Shown in pieces: positions 16,408 through 26,324 of a stretch of 64,000 nt of DNA. The first letter of the stretch is position 1, and the number at the start of each line of letters is the position of its first letter. A program made the translations under genes and the position numbers. Below the pieces are notes generated by a model. The model did no database searches and was not told the DNA's origin. It worked only from the letters and a program-made list of their open reading frames with translations. The stretch comes from Phycisphaerae bacterium (GTDB lineage Bacteria > Planctomycetota > Phycisphaerae > UBA1845): positions 1-64,000 of the forward strand of contig JAJDDQ010000008.1 in the NCBI GenBank assembly GCA_029260215.1, in the 5' to 3' direction.

Positions 16408-18339
16408 TCAGGGATCGGAAAGCACACCGACGACGATGCGCGTGGGGTATTCGCCCGATCGGTAGACGCGCTGGGTTGCTTTTTGGAAATCGGATTCGAC
16501 GGCTTCGAAAATGTTGTCCACGTATTTTTGCGGATTCCGGTCGACCAGCGGGAACCAGGAACTCTGGATTTGCACCATGATGCGGTGGCCTGCTTTGAAC
16601 GTGTGCAGAACGTCCTGCAATTCGAGTCTTACGCGCGTGGGTTCGCCGGGGGTGAAGGGCTGCGGGTTTTCGTAGCTGTTGCGGAATCGTCCGCGGATGA
16701 CCTCGCTGCGGACCATCATCTGGTATCCGCCGTGGGGGCGCGTGACGGTGATGGCTGTGGGGTCAGGTTCGTTTCGGGGGAAAAAGTCGATGATTTTGAC
16801 GATCCAGTCTGAGGCTGTGCCGGAGGTGGACACCCACAGGTCGGCGACGATCGGACCGGCTAGTGTGATGTCGTCGGTGAGTTCGTCCGTCGCGTAGGCG
16901 AGGACGTCGGGCCGGCGCGCGGCGAAGCGCTGGTCGTCGGTCATATATTCGCGTGTCATTTTGGGGACGATTGTTTCGGTGAACGGTACTGGCTTGGCGG
17001 GGTCGCTGACGTATTCATCGAAAACGACTTCCGTTGCCGTCGGTGCGTCGAAGGTCAGCGTCATGCCGGTCGATGTGTAAAGACTTTTTTCTTCCAAGTC
17101 TTTGGGCGGCCAATGGTCGAACGTGCGCCAGCGGTTTTTCCCGGTTTCGAACATGTAGGCTTCGGGCAGGTCGAAATTGCCTTTGTTCTTGAGGAAGTGG
17201 TCGAAGAATTTTTTCTCGATGTTCTCGCGGTAGAAACCGGATATGCCTTCGCCGAAGTAGATATTGCCGAGTCGGGTGCCCGGCTCGCGTGCCCAGCCGC
17301 CGTGTCGCCAGGGGCCCATGACGAGCATGTTGAAGACGTCGGGATTGCGCATTTCGACTGACCGATAAATGTTTAGTGGGCCGTAGAGGTCTTCGGCGTC
17401 GAACCAGCCTCCGACGGTCATGACGGCGGGCGCGACGTTGTTCAGATGGGGCAGGATGGCGCGTGCCTGCCAGAATTCGTCGTAGTTCGGATGTTGTGCA
17501 ACCTCCGTCCAGAAGGGCACATCGCCGTGCAAGTACCGCTTTTCCGCGTTGGCGATGGGGCCGATGTCCATGAAGAACTGGTAGCCGTCCGGTGTGCCGT
17601 GGTCAAATCGTTTCCACTTGTCCTGGTTGGGGCCTGTGCGTGGTTTTCCGAAGGAGACGAGGAAGTTGAAGCTGTGCGGGAGGAACACGGCGCCGTGGTG
17701 GTGAAAATCATCGAAGAACCAGTCGGCGATCGGTGCCTGCGGAGACACCGCTTTCAATGCGGGGTGGGCGTCGATCATGCCGGCTGCTGCGTAGAAGCCG
17801 GGATAGGAGATGCCCCACATGCCGACTCTGCCGTTGTTGTCGGGCACGTTTCTGAGGAGCCAGTCGATCGTGTCGTGGGTGTCCGTGCTCTCGTCGATCT
17901 GCGTTGCGCCGGTTTTGTCCGAAATGTGGGGCCTCATGTTGACGAAGTCGCCTTCGGACATGTAGCAGCCTCGGACGTCCTGGTACGCGAAGATGTAGCC
18001 CGCGTCGATGAGGAATTTGCTTGGGCCTAGCTTTGTGGGGAATTTGTCCGGTTCGTAGGGTCGAACGCTGTAGGGGGTTCTGATGAGAAGGATCGGGCTG
18101 CGTTCGGAAGTACTGCGCGGTCGATAGACGGTGGTGAACAATTTCACGCCGTCGCGCATTGGTATTTCGTGTTGGGTCTTGATGAACCGGTCGGCCAGCG
18201 TTTCGCTCGTTGGTTGGCGCGCTTGCCGCATGGTTGGGCGGGTTGCGCTGCACCCTGCGCAGATAAGCACAAGGGCAGACAGCATTGCATGCCGGAAACG
18301 AATGCGCCGCGAGATAGACCGATTCTGGTTGGGCATCAT
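16408..18339 (-). CDS. CocE/NonD-family serine hydrolase, lipoprotein
   Basis: A 643-aa alpha/beta hydrolase of the X-Pro dipeptidyl-peptidase/cocaine-esterase group. A lipoprotein signal ends in LVLICAGC with the lipidated Cys at residue 30. The S15-type domain starts at ETLADRFIKTQHEIPMRDGV; the nucleophile lies in MWGISYPGFYAA (Ser about 178). The later beta-rich C-terminal jelly-roll domain (about 420-640, WVSTSGTASDWIVKIIDFFP) is standard for the family. It probably hydrolyses an ester or amide of an environmental substrate outside the cytoplasm. Its ATG overlaps the stop of the upstream beta-repeat protein by 4 bases, so the two are co-translated. Acid and His of the triad were not placed with certainty. 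Confidence 0.88.
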   Translation of the reverse strand: MMPNQNRSISRRIRFRHAMLSALVLICAGCSATRPTMRQARQPTSETLADRFIKTQHEIPMRDGVKLFTTVYRPRSTSERSPILLIRTPYSVRPYEPDKFPTKLGPSKFLIDAGYIFAYQDVRGCYMSEGDFVNMRPHISDKTGATQIDESTDTHDTIDWLLRNVPDNNGRVGMWGISYPGFYAAAGMIDAHPALKAVSPQAPIADWFFDDFHHHGAVFLPHSFNFLVSFGKPRTGPNQDKWKRFDHGTPDGYQFFMDIGPIANAEKRYLHGDVPFWTEVAQHPNYDEFWQARAILPHLNNVAPAVMTVGGWFDAEDLYGPLNIYRSVEMRNPDVFNMLVMGPWRHGGWAREPGTRLGNIYFGEGISGFYRENIEKKFFDHFLKNKGNFDLPEAYMFETGKNRWRTFDHWPPKDLEEKSLYTSTGMTLTFDAPTATEVVFDEYVSDPAKPVPFTETIVPKMTREYMTDDQRFAARRPDVLAYATDELTDDITLAGPIVADLWVSTSGTASDWIVKIIDFFPRNEPDPTAITVTRPHGGYQMMVRSEVIRGRFRNSYENPQPFTPGEPTRVRLELQDVLHTFKAGHRIMVQIQSSWFPLVDRNPQKYVDNIFEAVESDFQKATQRVYRSGEYPTRIVVGVLSDP

Positions 18340-19043
18340 CGGGCTTTGAGCGCGTTGCCGATGCCGAGATTATCCCACGCTCCGACGACGCCGTAGCCTT
18401 CCGAGTCGGGCTTCATTGTGCAGATGGCTGCCCCGTCCTGGTTGAAGACTGCGAGGGCGCCTCCGATGCCGTCGGATGTTCCGCCGAATTCGACGAGTTT
18501 TTGCCCGGTGTTGCTTTCCGTGATGATCTGCCCGTCGCCGCGATTTGTTACGGTGATCTTGGCCATCGCGCGTCCCTCGGGGTTTTTGGTGGTGATGGTG
18601 CCGTGACGGTTGACGGCTGAGATGTTGACCATTTCGTTGTTCCTGCCGTCGAGCGTGGTGACGAAACCCTCTCCGCTGGCCAACGCTCCCAGCGTGACGA
18701 CGCGATCGCCTTTTGCGTTACGGAGCGTGATGGCACCTTGGCCATCGACTGTGGCGGCCAATTCAACGAGTCGTTTGCCTTCGCTGGACCGGGTGACGAT
18801 GACGCCCTTGCCGTTTACGGAGGTCATGGCCACCACGACCTTTCCGCCTTTGTCGACGACTTCGAACTGTTTGGCGCGCAGTACGCGGGGTGTTCCGCCG
18901 CCTCGTTGTGCGTCAACTTGTCCCATGACGAGTACACTGAGCGCGACGACGCAGCAGGTTGCACAGGTGATGCGGAGTCTCGCGACGGTTCGTTCGAGTT
19001 TTTGGCATCTTGCTTCAAAGCGTTCCATTGCGTCCAATTGCAT
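18336..19043 (-). CDS. Membrane-anchored beta-repeat protein of unknown function
   Basis: A 235-aa protein with a short cytoplasmic N-terminus, one transmembrane segment (about residues 25-45, CATCCVVALSVLVMGQV) and an exported region made of about seven repeats of 22-23 residues. The repeats read G-x-x-V-V-x-L-x-x-x-x-x-G-x-G-x-I-x-T-x-N-x-x (for example KRLVELAATVDGQGAITLRN, then DRVVTLGALASGEGFVTTLD). This period suggests a small beta-solenoid. The family is not recognised. Its stop overlaps the start of the CocE-like hydrolase by 4 bases, so the two are likely produced together; a docking or scaffold role is a guess. Confidence 0.65.
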   Translation of the reverse strand: MQLDAMERFEARCQKLERTVARLRITCATCCVVALSVLVMGQVDAQRGGGTPRVLRAKQFEVVDKGGKVVVAMTSVNGKGVIVTRSSEGKRLVELAATVDGQGAITLRNAKGDRVVTLGALASGEGFVTTLDGRNNEMVNISAVNRHGTITTKNPEGRAMAKITVTNRGDGQIITESNTGQKLVEFGGTSDGIGGALAVFNQDGAAICTMKPDSEGYGVVGAWDNLGIGNALKAR

Positions 19044-19193
19044 TGAGATTCGTTCCTTTCTTTGGGTGTCGTGTTGTCATGCGACATCCTATCGACGGGT
19101 GGTGACGGCCTGCAACCGTGGGTTTCTGGCTTGAAGCGCACGTGAAACCTGGCGATCGCTGGATTGTCTTGCGGCGGAGGTGTGTCCCATTCT

Positions 19194-19276
19194 GGGTGGC
19201 ATGGTCTGGCGCAGCCAGGCCGTGGTGTTCCGCAAGCCCCACGGCCTACCGTCTACGCCGGTAGACCGTGCCATCC
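19194..19276. repeat. Dispersed cloverleaf repeat C, copy 1
   Basis: About 83 bases in the divergent spacer upstream of the metalloprotease gene. Outer arms GGGTGGCATGGTCT and AGACCGTGCCATCC pair with G-T wobbles; inside are AGGCCGTGG paired with CCACGGCCT and short hairpins with GGCGCAGCC and ACCGTCTACGCCGGT. The same plan and most of the sequence recur at 53986-54068. Confidence 0.8.
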
Positions 19277-19382
19277 TGCACTGCGAATGGCCATCCGTTC
19301 GAGGATGCAGCTGTGCGGCGTGGGTGTGGCGATCTTCATTTGGGTTACCGGGCGGAGCTTGGTAGAATGGCTTGGTGCGATG

Positions 19383-19512
19383 TCACAACTCATTTGACGG
19401 GTTGGGTGCCCCACGGCGTTAGCCGTGGGGAAGTCGAATCCGAGGGACTATTCGACTCCCCCACCTCTGAAGAGGTGGGGCACTCAACCGTTGTTTTAGG
19501 CTTGACAAAGCG
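19383..19512. repeat. Dispersed palindromic repeat A, copy 2
   Basis: Matches copy 1 (14649-14780) over about 130 bases: outer arms GGGTGCCCCAC and GTGGGGCACT, a hairpin around GGCGTTAGCC, and a hairpin around CCTCTGAAGAGG. It ends 40 bases before the metalloprotease start. With repeat C it fills most of the 509-base space between the divergent genes; the remaining bases (19044-19193 and 19277-19382) show nothing recognisable. Confidence 0.85.
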
Positions 19513-19552
19513 CTGGTGGCCGTGTGTTTGGGCGTTTCCGCAAGGAGTTTTC

Positions 19553-22500
19553 ATGTTTTCGCGAAAACGACTGTCCGTGTGCGCCTGCTTTGCCTCGGTG
19601 ATTCTGGCGTGCGCCGGTCCGACGATCGCCGACGAACCGGGCGGCCACTGGTGTCGTACCTTCGAGCGGTGGGCTTCGCGCAATCCGCAGCCGGAGGGCA
19701 GCGACTGTCCGTTGGAGGGTGTTTGCGACGACCCGGCTGTGCGTGATACATGGATACCCAAGCCCGGTGCTTCGTTTCGCGTATTGCGGGTTAGATTTAA
19801 TGTTTTTGCGGAAGATGACGGATCGAACCCGGCTGCGTCGAAGGAGGATCTCGCGCAACAGATTGTGTCGTTGAATCAGCAATTTCTGCCGTCAGGCATT
19901 CAGTTTCTGACTGAGATCGAATACATCAACGATTCGACGTATCGATTTTACAATAACGATGAAATCGGCATGAAGAGCAAATACGCCGACGATCCTGAAC
20001 ACAAACTGAATGTGTTCATCGTGCGGACGTCAGGTTTTTCGGTCGGCACGTTTCCCTGGGATTCCGATGCACTGACGTTCCTCGGCGGTGTTATTCTTCA
20101 TGAATTTCACCTCGGGCCAACGGGCACAACGCTTGCGCACGAGATCGGACACAATGTCGGTTTGTGGCACACGCATCACGGCGTGAGTGAAGTTCAGAGT
20201 TGTTCTGCATGCTACGAGCGGGCAGACGGTTTGAACGGAGACACGACCGGCGACTTTGCGCGCGACACGCCGCCGACGCCGAGAAACTTCACTTGCAGTG
20301 ATCCCGGGACCGTTGATGGTTGCAGCGGCACGCCCTGGGGTGATACAAACCTTTCGAACTACATGAGCTACGCACCGCAGGTATGCCAGAATCATTTCAC
20401 GCCGCAACAGGGCGGGCGACTGAACTGTTGGGTTGATGACGTACTGAGCGGTTGGATTTGCGAGGAATGCGCGCCTACCGGAGCCTGCTGCACGTTCGCC
20501 GACAGCGATTTTTCCTGCACGGATGTTCAGTCGGGGAATTGTGCGGGTGAATTTTTCGGTGCAGGGACCGCCTGCGACGATCTGCCGAATGATCGCTGCG
20601 ACTGCAATGGCAACAATGTGGCTGACTTGTTGGACATTGCCGATCTGAGCGAGAGTGATTGCAACGGCAATGTTGTTCCGGATTCTTGCGAAAGCGACGA
20701 GGATTGTAACGGCAACGGGTCGCAGGATATCTGTGAGCTGGCGAACGGGGGAGGCTTGGACTGCAACGGCAACGGCCTGCTCGATGAATGCGACATCGCC
20801 GATCTGACCAGTGACGACTGCAACGGCAACGGCGTGCCTGATGACTGCGAGCGGGACTGCAATGGCAACGGTGTGGCTGACGAATGCGATATTGTGGAGG
20901 GCGACAGTCCCGATGAGGATGCCAACAGTGTTCCCGACGAGTGCCAGAAGAATTTGTATGTCGCAGCGATTGCCAGCGGTGCGAACGACGGATCGTCGTG
21001 GGAGGACGCAATCACTGATCTTCAGGATGCGTTGTCGGCTTCGTTTACCGGGGATCGTATTCTCATCGCCCAGGGCGTGTATCTTCCGTCCGAGTTGGTG
21101 TTGAGGTCTTCCACATTCGCGATTCCGGCGGGTGTTCAATTGTACGGTGGTTTCGCAGGGCCGGGCGCTCCCGTGCCGGACGCACGGCGTGTGGCGGAAT
21201 TCCAGACCATTCTGAGCGGAGACTTGGCGGGGAATGATGAGTCTGAGTTTTCAAACCGGGCTGACAATGTGTACAACGTTGTCACGTGTGTGAACAATGG
21301 TGATACAGTCGTCATTGACGGTTTGACGATTCGTGGGGGCAACGCGAACGGATCTACACTTCCACGTGACGCGGGCGGGGCGATTCGCATCGCAAATGCG
21401 TCGCCGACTATTCGGAACTGCGTGATTGAAGACAGCTCTGCTTTCTTTGGCGGCGGGGCTGAGTGTTTCAACGGCGGCGACGCCAAATTTGTGGATTGCA
21501 GGTTTCTTGGGAATCGGTCCATGTTTCGCGGAGGCGGGTTGCATGTGAACAGCAGCAGCCCGTCTGCGGAAGGCTGCGATTTTGTCGGCAATTCGGCTGG
21601 CAATTCCGGTGGCGGGGCGCGTTTTACGGGTTCACCGAATGCGTCCCTTAGTCGCTGTCGTTTTTTGGGCAATGATGCTCAATTCGGCGGTGGGTTGGTG
21701 TTCGACAACACGACCGGGACGCTTGATAACTGCCTGTTCAGCGGGAACTCAGCCGAGGAAACCAGCGGCGCGATGCACAATTGGTTTTCCTTTCCGACGA
21801 TCAATCAGTGCGCTTTTGTGAGCAATTCCGCCGGTCTCGAGGGCGGCGGCCTTTACAATCTGACATCAAGCGTCGCGACGCTGAACGGATGCATCTTGTG
21901 GAACAATCGCGATCAGAACGGCACGTCGGCTTCCAGTCAGATAGCGCTTCAAGATACCGCCGGTGATCCTGTCGTTTCCTATTCGATGGTTCAGGGTGGC
22001 TGGCTTGGCGGTATTGGGAACATCTCGGGCGATCCGCTTTTTCTCGATCCGGACGGGCCTGATAATGTTTACGGTACGTCCGACGACAGTGCTGGATTAT
22101 TCAAGCGTTCGCCGTGCATCAATGCGGGCGACCCGGGGACGATTTTCGCGGGCGCGGATTTGGGCGGACGGGCACGCATCATGTGCGGACTGGTCGATAT
22201 GGGGCCTGAGGAGTTTGGCCAGGGTGATTTTGAGTGCGGCGGGCATGTTGATATCGACGACTACCCGTCGTTGTCCGGCTGCTTTAGCGGCTCGTTGCCG
22301 GGCGATGTTTCATCCGAGTGCCAGGTTTTTGACACGGATGCCGATGCCGATATCGACTTGATCGACTTCGGGCGTTTCCAAAGTGTTTTTCTGGGAACGT
22401 GTTCCACGGTGGTTTCCGAATCGCCGTTGGCGATGGAGATATGCTCTGATGAAGGGCTTACGCTCGAAGCGTCGGCAAGCGGGGTTGATTTGTTCTATGA

Positions 22501-22924
22501 ATGGCGACGCGACGGGGATGTCGTTGTCGGTGCGACCGAGTCGTCTTACGTGGTTGGTTCTGCCGGCGCGGTTGATTCGGGGACGTATTGTGCGGTCGTG
22601 CGATCCGCGTGCGGCGATGTGGACTTCTCTGAACCGGCTGTTGTTACCGTTAACGCAGCGCCGACCGAAGTGTCGCTGCAACCGCAGCCGGCGAGTCCCT
22701 GTGTTGGCGGGTCCATATTCCTGACGGGCAGCGCTTCCAACTCTCCTGATTATCAGTGGTATAAAAACGGCGAGCCTATTCCTGACGCGACCGGCCTTTT
22801 TGTCTTCGTCAGTGATGTGACGCTCGAAGACTCGGGCGATTACCATTTCACGGCTGAGAATTCCTGCAACGTGGCTGAGTCGGGTGTTGCCACAATTACG
22901 GTCATGGATTGTGCTTCGCCTTAG
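19553..22924 (+). CDS. Secreted multidomain M43 (pappalysin-type) metalloprotease with calcium repeats, beta-helix and Ig-like domains
   Basis: A 1123-aa exported protein. After the signal peptide comes a metzincin domain with the zinc site HEIGHNVGLWH near residue 195 and the Met-turn SNYMSYAP, as in M43 proteases. A GACCT...C Cys-rich segment (about 305-345) leads into six or seven DCNGNG-type calcium loops, then a right-handed beta-helix of polymorphic-repeat type (about 465-830), a dockerin-like pair (about 895-955, ending DFGRFQSVF) and two Ig-like domains. AAGGAG before the ATG sets the start. The protein probably degrades extracellular protein or acts at the surface. Its architecture resembles other secreted proteins of Phycisphaerae. 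No partner gene is evident. Confidence 0.85.
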   Translation: MFSRKRLSVCACFASVILACAGPTIADEPGGHWCRTFERWASRNPQPEGSDCPLEGVCDDPAVRDTWIPKPGASFRVLRVRFNVFAEDDGSNPAASKEDLAQQIVSLNQQFLPSGIQFLTEIEYINDSTYRFYNNDEIGMKSKYADDPEHKLNVFIVRTSGFSVGTFPWDSDALTFLGGVILHEFHLGPTGTTLAHEIGHNVGLWHTHHGVSEVQSCSACYERADGLNGDTTGDFARDTPPTPRNFTCSDPGTVDGCSGTPWGDTNLSNYMSYAPQVCQNHFTPQQGGRLNCWVDDVLSGWICEECAPTGACCTFADSDFSCTDVQSGNCAGEFFGAGTACDDLPNDRCDCNGNNVADLLDIADLSESDCNGNVVPDSCESDEDCNGNGSQDICELANGGGLDCNGNGLLDECDIADLTSDDCNGNGVPDDCERDCNGNGVADECDIVEGDSPDEDANSVPDECQKNLYVAAIASGANDGSSWEDAITDLQDALSASFTGDRILIAQGVYLPSELVLRSSTFAIPAGVQLYGGFAGPGAPVPDARRVAEFQTILSGDLAGNDESEFSNRADNVYNVVTCVNNGDTVVIDGLTIRGGNANGSTLPRDAGGAIRIANASPTIRNCVIEDSSAFFGGGAECFNGGDAKFVDCRFLGNRSMFRGGGLHVNSSSPSAEGCDFVGNSAGNSGGGARFTGSPNASLSRCRFLGNDAQFGGGLVFDNTTGTLDNCLFSGNSAEETSGAMHNWFSFPTINQCAFVSNSAGLEGGGLYNLTSSVATLNGCILWNNRDQNGTSASSQIALQDTAGDPVVSYSMVQGGWLGGIGNISGDPLFLDPDGPDNVYGTSDDSAGLFKRSPCINAGDPGTIFAGADLGGRARIMCGLVDMGPEEFGQGDFECGGHVDIDDYPSLSGCFSGSLPGDVSSECQVFDTDADADIDLIDFGRFQSVFLGTCSTVVSESPLAMEICSDEGLTLEASASGVDLFYEWRRDGDVVVGATESSYVVGSAGAVDSGTYCAVVRSACGDVDFSEPAVVTVNAAPTEVSLQPQPASPCVGGSIFLTGSASNSPDYQWYKNGEPIPDATGLFVFVSDVTLEDSGDYHFTAENSCNVAESGVATITVMDCASP

Positions 22925-23009
22925 CGTACCTGTGGGGTTTGAACACCCTGTGCTCGTGTGATTGTCGTTTTGAACAGATTTCGGCGTATTGTGGATCGGG
23001 GACTACTGG

Positions 23010-24185
23010 ATGAGCACCATAGACATTTCAGCGCCCACCGGCGATCAGGAAATTCGCCTGTTCGGCGATATCCTCGCGGAGTCGCTCTGTTTTCCACCGC
23101 CCGATGAATTCGATCTGGCGGCGGTTGAAGGCCGGGAGAACCTGCTCGTGGCGCGAATCGACGGTTGCGTTGTGGGCGGGTTGATCGTCAGGCCTATGGG
23201 GCAATGGTTCGGCGGGCGGTGTGTGCCGATGGGGGCTGTTCGCGGCGTGGCTACCTCTCCCGAATATCGCGGCCAAGGCATCGGGCAGGCCATGATGTGT
23301 CACGCGCTCAACGAGATGCACGACGCGGGCACGGCGATTTCGGTGCTCTACCCCGCGACGCAGCCGGTCTATCGCCGACCGGGATTCGAACAGGCTGGCG
23401 TGTCGTTGCTCTACCGTATCGATCCCCAAGCCTTTGGTGTTCATGAGCAGCCTCTGGCGATTCGCAAGATGACTCCGGACGATTATGAGGCAGTTCACAA
23501 CGTCTACACCGAACGGGCGCGTCACGAATCTGGTCAGGTTGACCGGGATGCGTGGCTGTGGAAACGCAAAATAGAACCGCGTATCGGAAAGGCGTTTGGG
23601 TACGTCGTGAGTCGCGGCGACGAGATGGAAGGCTACGTCGTGTTCACGAAAATGCATCGCGAGGCACCGTTTTACGACCTGTACGTCAATGACATGGTGG
23701 CGCTAACGGTCGACGCGGGCCGGAGTCTTTTGTCGTTCCTGGCCAACCATCGCTCGATGTCCAAGCGCATCACCTGGACAGGGCCTCCGTCGGACCCGTT
23801 GATGCTGCTGACGCCGGAGCAGAATGAGAATAAGGTCGAACGGTTGGCGTGGATGTTGCGTATTGTGGATGTGGATCGGGCGTTGGAGGCCCGCGGGTAC
23901 GCGCCTCACATAGATTGTCAGGTACACTTTGAGGTGCGCGACGACGTCCTGCCGCACAACAATGATCGTTTCGTGCTTGAAATCGCCGACGGGCAGGCCC
24001 GCGTGCGCCGCGGCGGAGAGGGACGCCTCGCGATCGACGTGCGCGGGTTGGCCTCTCTCTACACGGGCTATTTGTCGCCTGAGCAGTTGAAAGTCAGCGG
24101 TTACGCCGATGGTGACGCGGAATCGATGCGGGTGGCTGCTTCCGTCTTCGCCGGCCCCGCACCTTGGTTGGCGGATATGTTCTGA
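23010..24185 (+). CDS. GNAT N-acetyltransferase of the Eis type with SCP2-like C-terminal domain
   Basis: A 391-aa protein. The N-terminal GNAT domain binds acetyl-CoA through VRGVATSPEYRGQGIGQAM (about residues 72-90, the V-x-P-x-x-R-G-x-G pattern). A second, degenerate GNAT fold follows, and the C-terminal 100 residues (CQVHFEVRDDVLPHNNDRF onward) form an SCP2 sterol-carrier-like domain, the three-part layout of Eis (enhanced intracellular survival) proteins. Eis enzymes acetylate amines such as aminoglycosides or lysines; the substrate here is open. The ATG at MSTIDIS follows a purine-rich stretch; a slightly longer start at 22989 is possible. No co-transcribed partner is visible. Confidence 0.85.
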   Translation: MSTIDISAPTGDQEIRLFGDILAESLCFPPPDEFDLAAVEGRENLLVARIDGCVVGGLIVRPMGQWFGGRCVPMGAVRGVATSPEYRGQGIGQAMMCHALNEMHDAGTAISVLYPATQPVYRRPGFEQAGVSLLYRIDPQAFGVHEQPLAIRKMTPDDYEAVHNVYTERARHESGQVDRDAWLWKRKIEPRIGKAFGYVVSRGDEMEGYVVFTKMHREAPFYDLYVNDMVALTVDAGRSLLSFLANHRSMSKRITWTGPPSDPLMLLTPEQNENKVERLAWMLRIVDVDRALEARGYAPHIDCQVHFEVRDDVLPHNNDRFVLEIADGQARVRRGGEGRLAIDVRGLASLYTGYLSPEQLKVSGYADGDAESMRVAASVFAGPAPWLADMF

Positions 24186-24200
24186 CGGACCGTTGAAAAA

Positions 24201-24297
24201 GTGTGGCACGGGTTTGCAACCCGTGTCTTCATCGGGCAAAAGGCTGATGTTACTCGGGGTACTATCGCATGCACCGGTTGAAAACCGGTGCCACACC
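24201..24297. repeat. Paired-hairpin repeat G
   Basis: GTGTGGCAC at the left and GTGCCACAC at the right pair with each other and enclose two hairpins: CACGGGTTTGCAACCCGTG and GCACCGGTTGAAAACCGGTGC. It starts 16 bases after the acetyltransferase stop and lies about 200 bases before typA. Only one copy is seen in the window. The following 24298-24498 bases hold no recognised feature besides the possible typA leader. Confidence 0.7.
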
Positions 24298-24498
24298 GAA
24301 AAATGTGTTCTTCAGCAGGATGTTGAGGCTTCGGTCAGCCGTCGTCCGCTTGCGGTTTCAATATCGGACCGTAAGGCGATCTGCACAGGATTCGCAGCCG
24401 CTGGAGTTGAAAGAGTTGCCCACTGTCGCTACAAGTCGTCATTCCCGCTGGCACCGCGCCGTAGGAAGAATCCCATTGCGAACGAAACGGACACCCTT

Positions 24499-26316
24499 TT
24501 GAACACGCACATTCGAAACGTAGCCATCATCGCCCACGTCGATCACGGCAAGACCACTCTGGTCGATCAGATGCTCAGGCAGTGTGGCCAATTCCGCGAC
24601 AGCCAGCTCAAAGGCGAGCGCATCCTCGATTCCAACGATCTGGAGCAGGAACGCGGGATTACCATTCTCAGCAAGAATATCGCTATTGAGTACGAAGGCT
24701 ACAAGATCAATCTCATCGACACGCCGGGCCACGCGGATTTTGGCGGCGAGGTCGAGCGCGTGCTCAAGATGGCCGACGGTTGCTTGCTGCTTGTGGATGC
24801 GTACGAAGGCCCCATGCCTCAGACGCGCTTCGTGCTGCGTAAAGCGTTCGAGGCCCATCTTCGACCGGTCGTGGTCATTAACAAGATCGATAGAGCGGAT
24901 GCGAGGCCTGGCGACGTGCTGAATGAGATTTTCGATCTGTTCATCGAGCTTGGGGCGGACGACGAAGCGCTGGAGTTCCCCACTATTTACGCCTCGGGCA
25001 CCAAGGGATTCGCCACGCTCGATCCGGATGTCCCGTCGGACAACATCCGTCCGCTCTACGATGCGATAATCAATCACGTGACTGCGCCCGTGAACGACCC
25101 GAACGCACCGTTGCAAATGCTCGTTACCACGCTGGACTATAATGACTACGTCGGGCGCATCGGCATCGGGCGCGTGTTCGCGGGCACGATTCGCGCTGCC
25201 CAGACGGTGGCGGTTCTGCATCGTGACGGCTCACAAACCGAGGAAAAAATCAACGAACTCTTTGCGTTCGACGGATTGGGACGCAAGAAGGTGGACAGCG
25301 TTGAAGCCGGTGACATCTGCGCGGTCGTCGGTATCGACCGCATCGACATCGGCAACACCCTCGCGGACCTCGAGAATCCAGTGCCGCTGCCCATCGTGCG
25401 CATCGACGAGCCGACTTTGCACATGACTTTTTCCGTCAACACCTCGCCGTGCGCGGGCAAGAGCGGCAAGTTCCTGACCAGCAGGCACGTACGCGATCGG
25501 CTGGAACGCGAATTGAAGAGTGACGTGGCTTTGCGTGTCGAACCGGGACAAACGCCCGAGGAATTCCACGTATCGGGCCGAGGCATGCTGCATTTGTCCA
25601 TCCTCGTCGAGACCATGCGTCGCGAGGGATTCGAGATCGCCGTCGGCAAGCCCAAGGTCATCTTCCGCGAACTCAACGGCAAGAAGACCGAGCCGATCGA
25701 ATCGTGCTCGATCGACGTCCCGGGGCTTCACGTTGGTGCGGTGATGGAGTTGATGGGTGCCCGTCGCGGCATCTGCAAGACGATGGAGTCGCGCGGCGAA
25801 GGGACGCTGCTTCAGTTCACGATTCCCGCACGTGGGCTGATCGGGTTGCGCAACCGCATGCTGACCGCGACCAACGGCACAGCCACCATGCACCATAATT
25901 TCTACGAGTATGAGTATTTTCGCGGGCCGATTCCGGGGCGATCCAACGGTGCTTTGGTTGCCAGCGATTCCGGTCGCGTCACCGGTCACGCACTGAACAA
26001 CCTGACCAGTAGCGGCGATTTCTTCGTCGCAGCCGGGGAGTCGGTTTACGAGGGGCAGGTCATCGGTGAACACTGTCGCGACGGCGAACTCGCGGTCAAT
26101 ATTTGCAAGGAAAAGAAACTCACGAACATGCGCGCCGCGGCGGCTGACAAAACCGTCGTGATCAAGCCGCCGCGTGAGTTGACGCTCGAAACTGCGCTCG
26201 AGTTCATCGAGGATGACGAGCTTGTCGAAGTGACGCCCGAGGCTATTCGCCTGCGCAAGAAGCTACTCAAGAGTCACGAGCGCAAGCGATCCGGACGCGC
26301 CAAGAAACTCGCATAA
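24499..26316 (+). CDS. typA: Ribosome-associated translational GTPase BipA/TypA
   Basis: A 605-aa GTPase of the EF-G family that binds the ribosome and helps assembly and growth under stress. G1 is AHVDHGKTT (about residues 12-20), the effector region contains [18 protein letters not shown]3 is [10 protein letters not shown] and G4 is [10 protein letters not shown]; domains III-V and the TypA-specific C-terminus ([15 protein letters not shown]...) follow. No ATG exists in this part of the frame. The TTG gives [17 protein letters not shown], which matches the usual TypA N-terminus and length. An ATT at 24475 with AGGAAG upstream is an alternative start. The long leader (24298-24498) could carry regulation. 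Confidence 0.93.
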   Translation: MNTHIRNVAIIAHVDHGKTTLVDQMLRQCGQFRDSQLKGERILDSNDLEQERGITILSKNIAIEYEGYKINLIDTPGHADFGGEVERVLKMADGCLLLVDAYEGPMPQTRFVLRKAFEAHLRPVVVINKIDRADARPGDVLNEIFDLFIELGADDEALEFPTIYASGTKGFATLDPDVPSDNIRPLYDAIINHVTAPVNDPNAPLQMLVTTLDYNDYVGRIGIGRVFAGTIRAAQTVAVLHRDGSQTEEKINELFAFDGLGRKKVDSVEAGDICAVVGIDRIDIGNTLADLENPVPLPIVRIDEPTLHMTFSVNTSPCAGKSGKFLTSRHVRDRLERELKSDVALRVEPGQTPEEFHVSGRGMLHLSILVETMRREGFEIAVGKPKVIFRELNGKKTEPIESCSIDVPGLHVGAVMELMGARRGICKTMESRGEGTLLQFTIPARGLIGLRNRMLTATNGTATMHHNFYEYEYFRGPIPGRSNGALVASDSGRVTGHALNNLTSSGDFFVAAGESVYEGQVIGEHCRDGELAVNICKEKKLTNMRAAAADKTVVIKPPRELTLETALEFIEDDELVEVTPEAIRLRKKLLKSHERKRSGRAKKLA

Positions 26317-26324
26317 GGCAAACC

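Noticed and set aside
24109-24498. Upstream extension of typA
   Set aside because: It overlaps the end of the acetyltransferase gene and the hairpin repeat and has no similarity to TypA.
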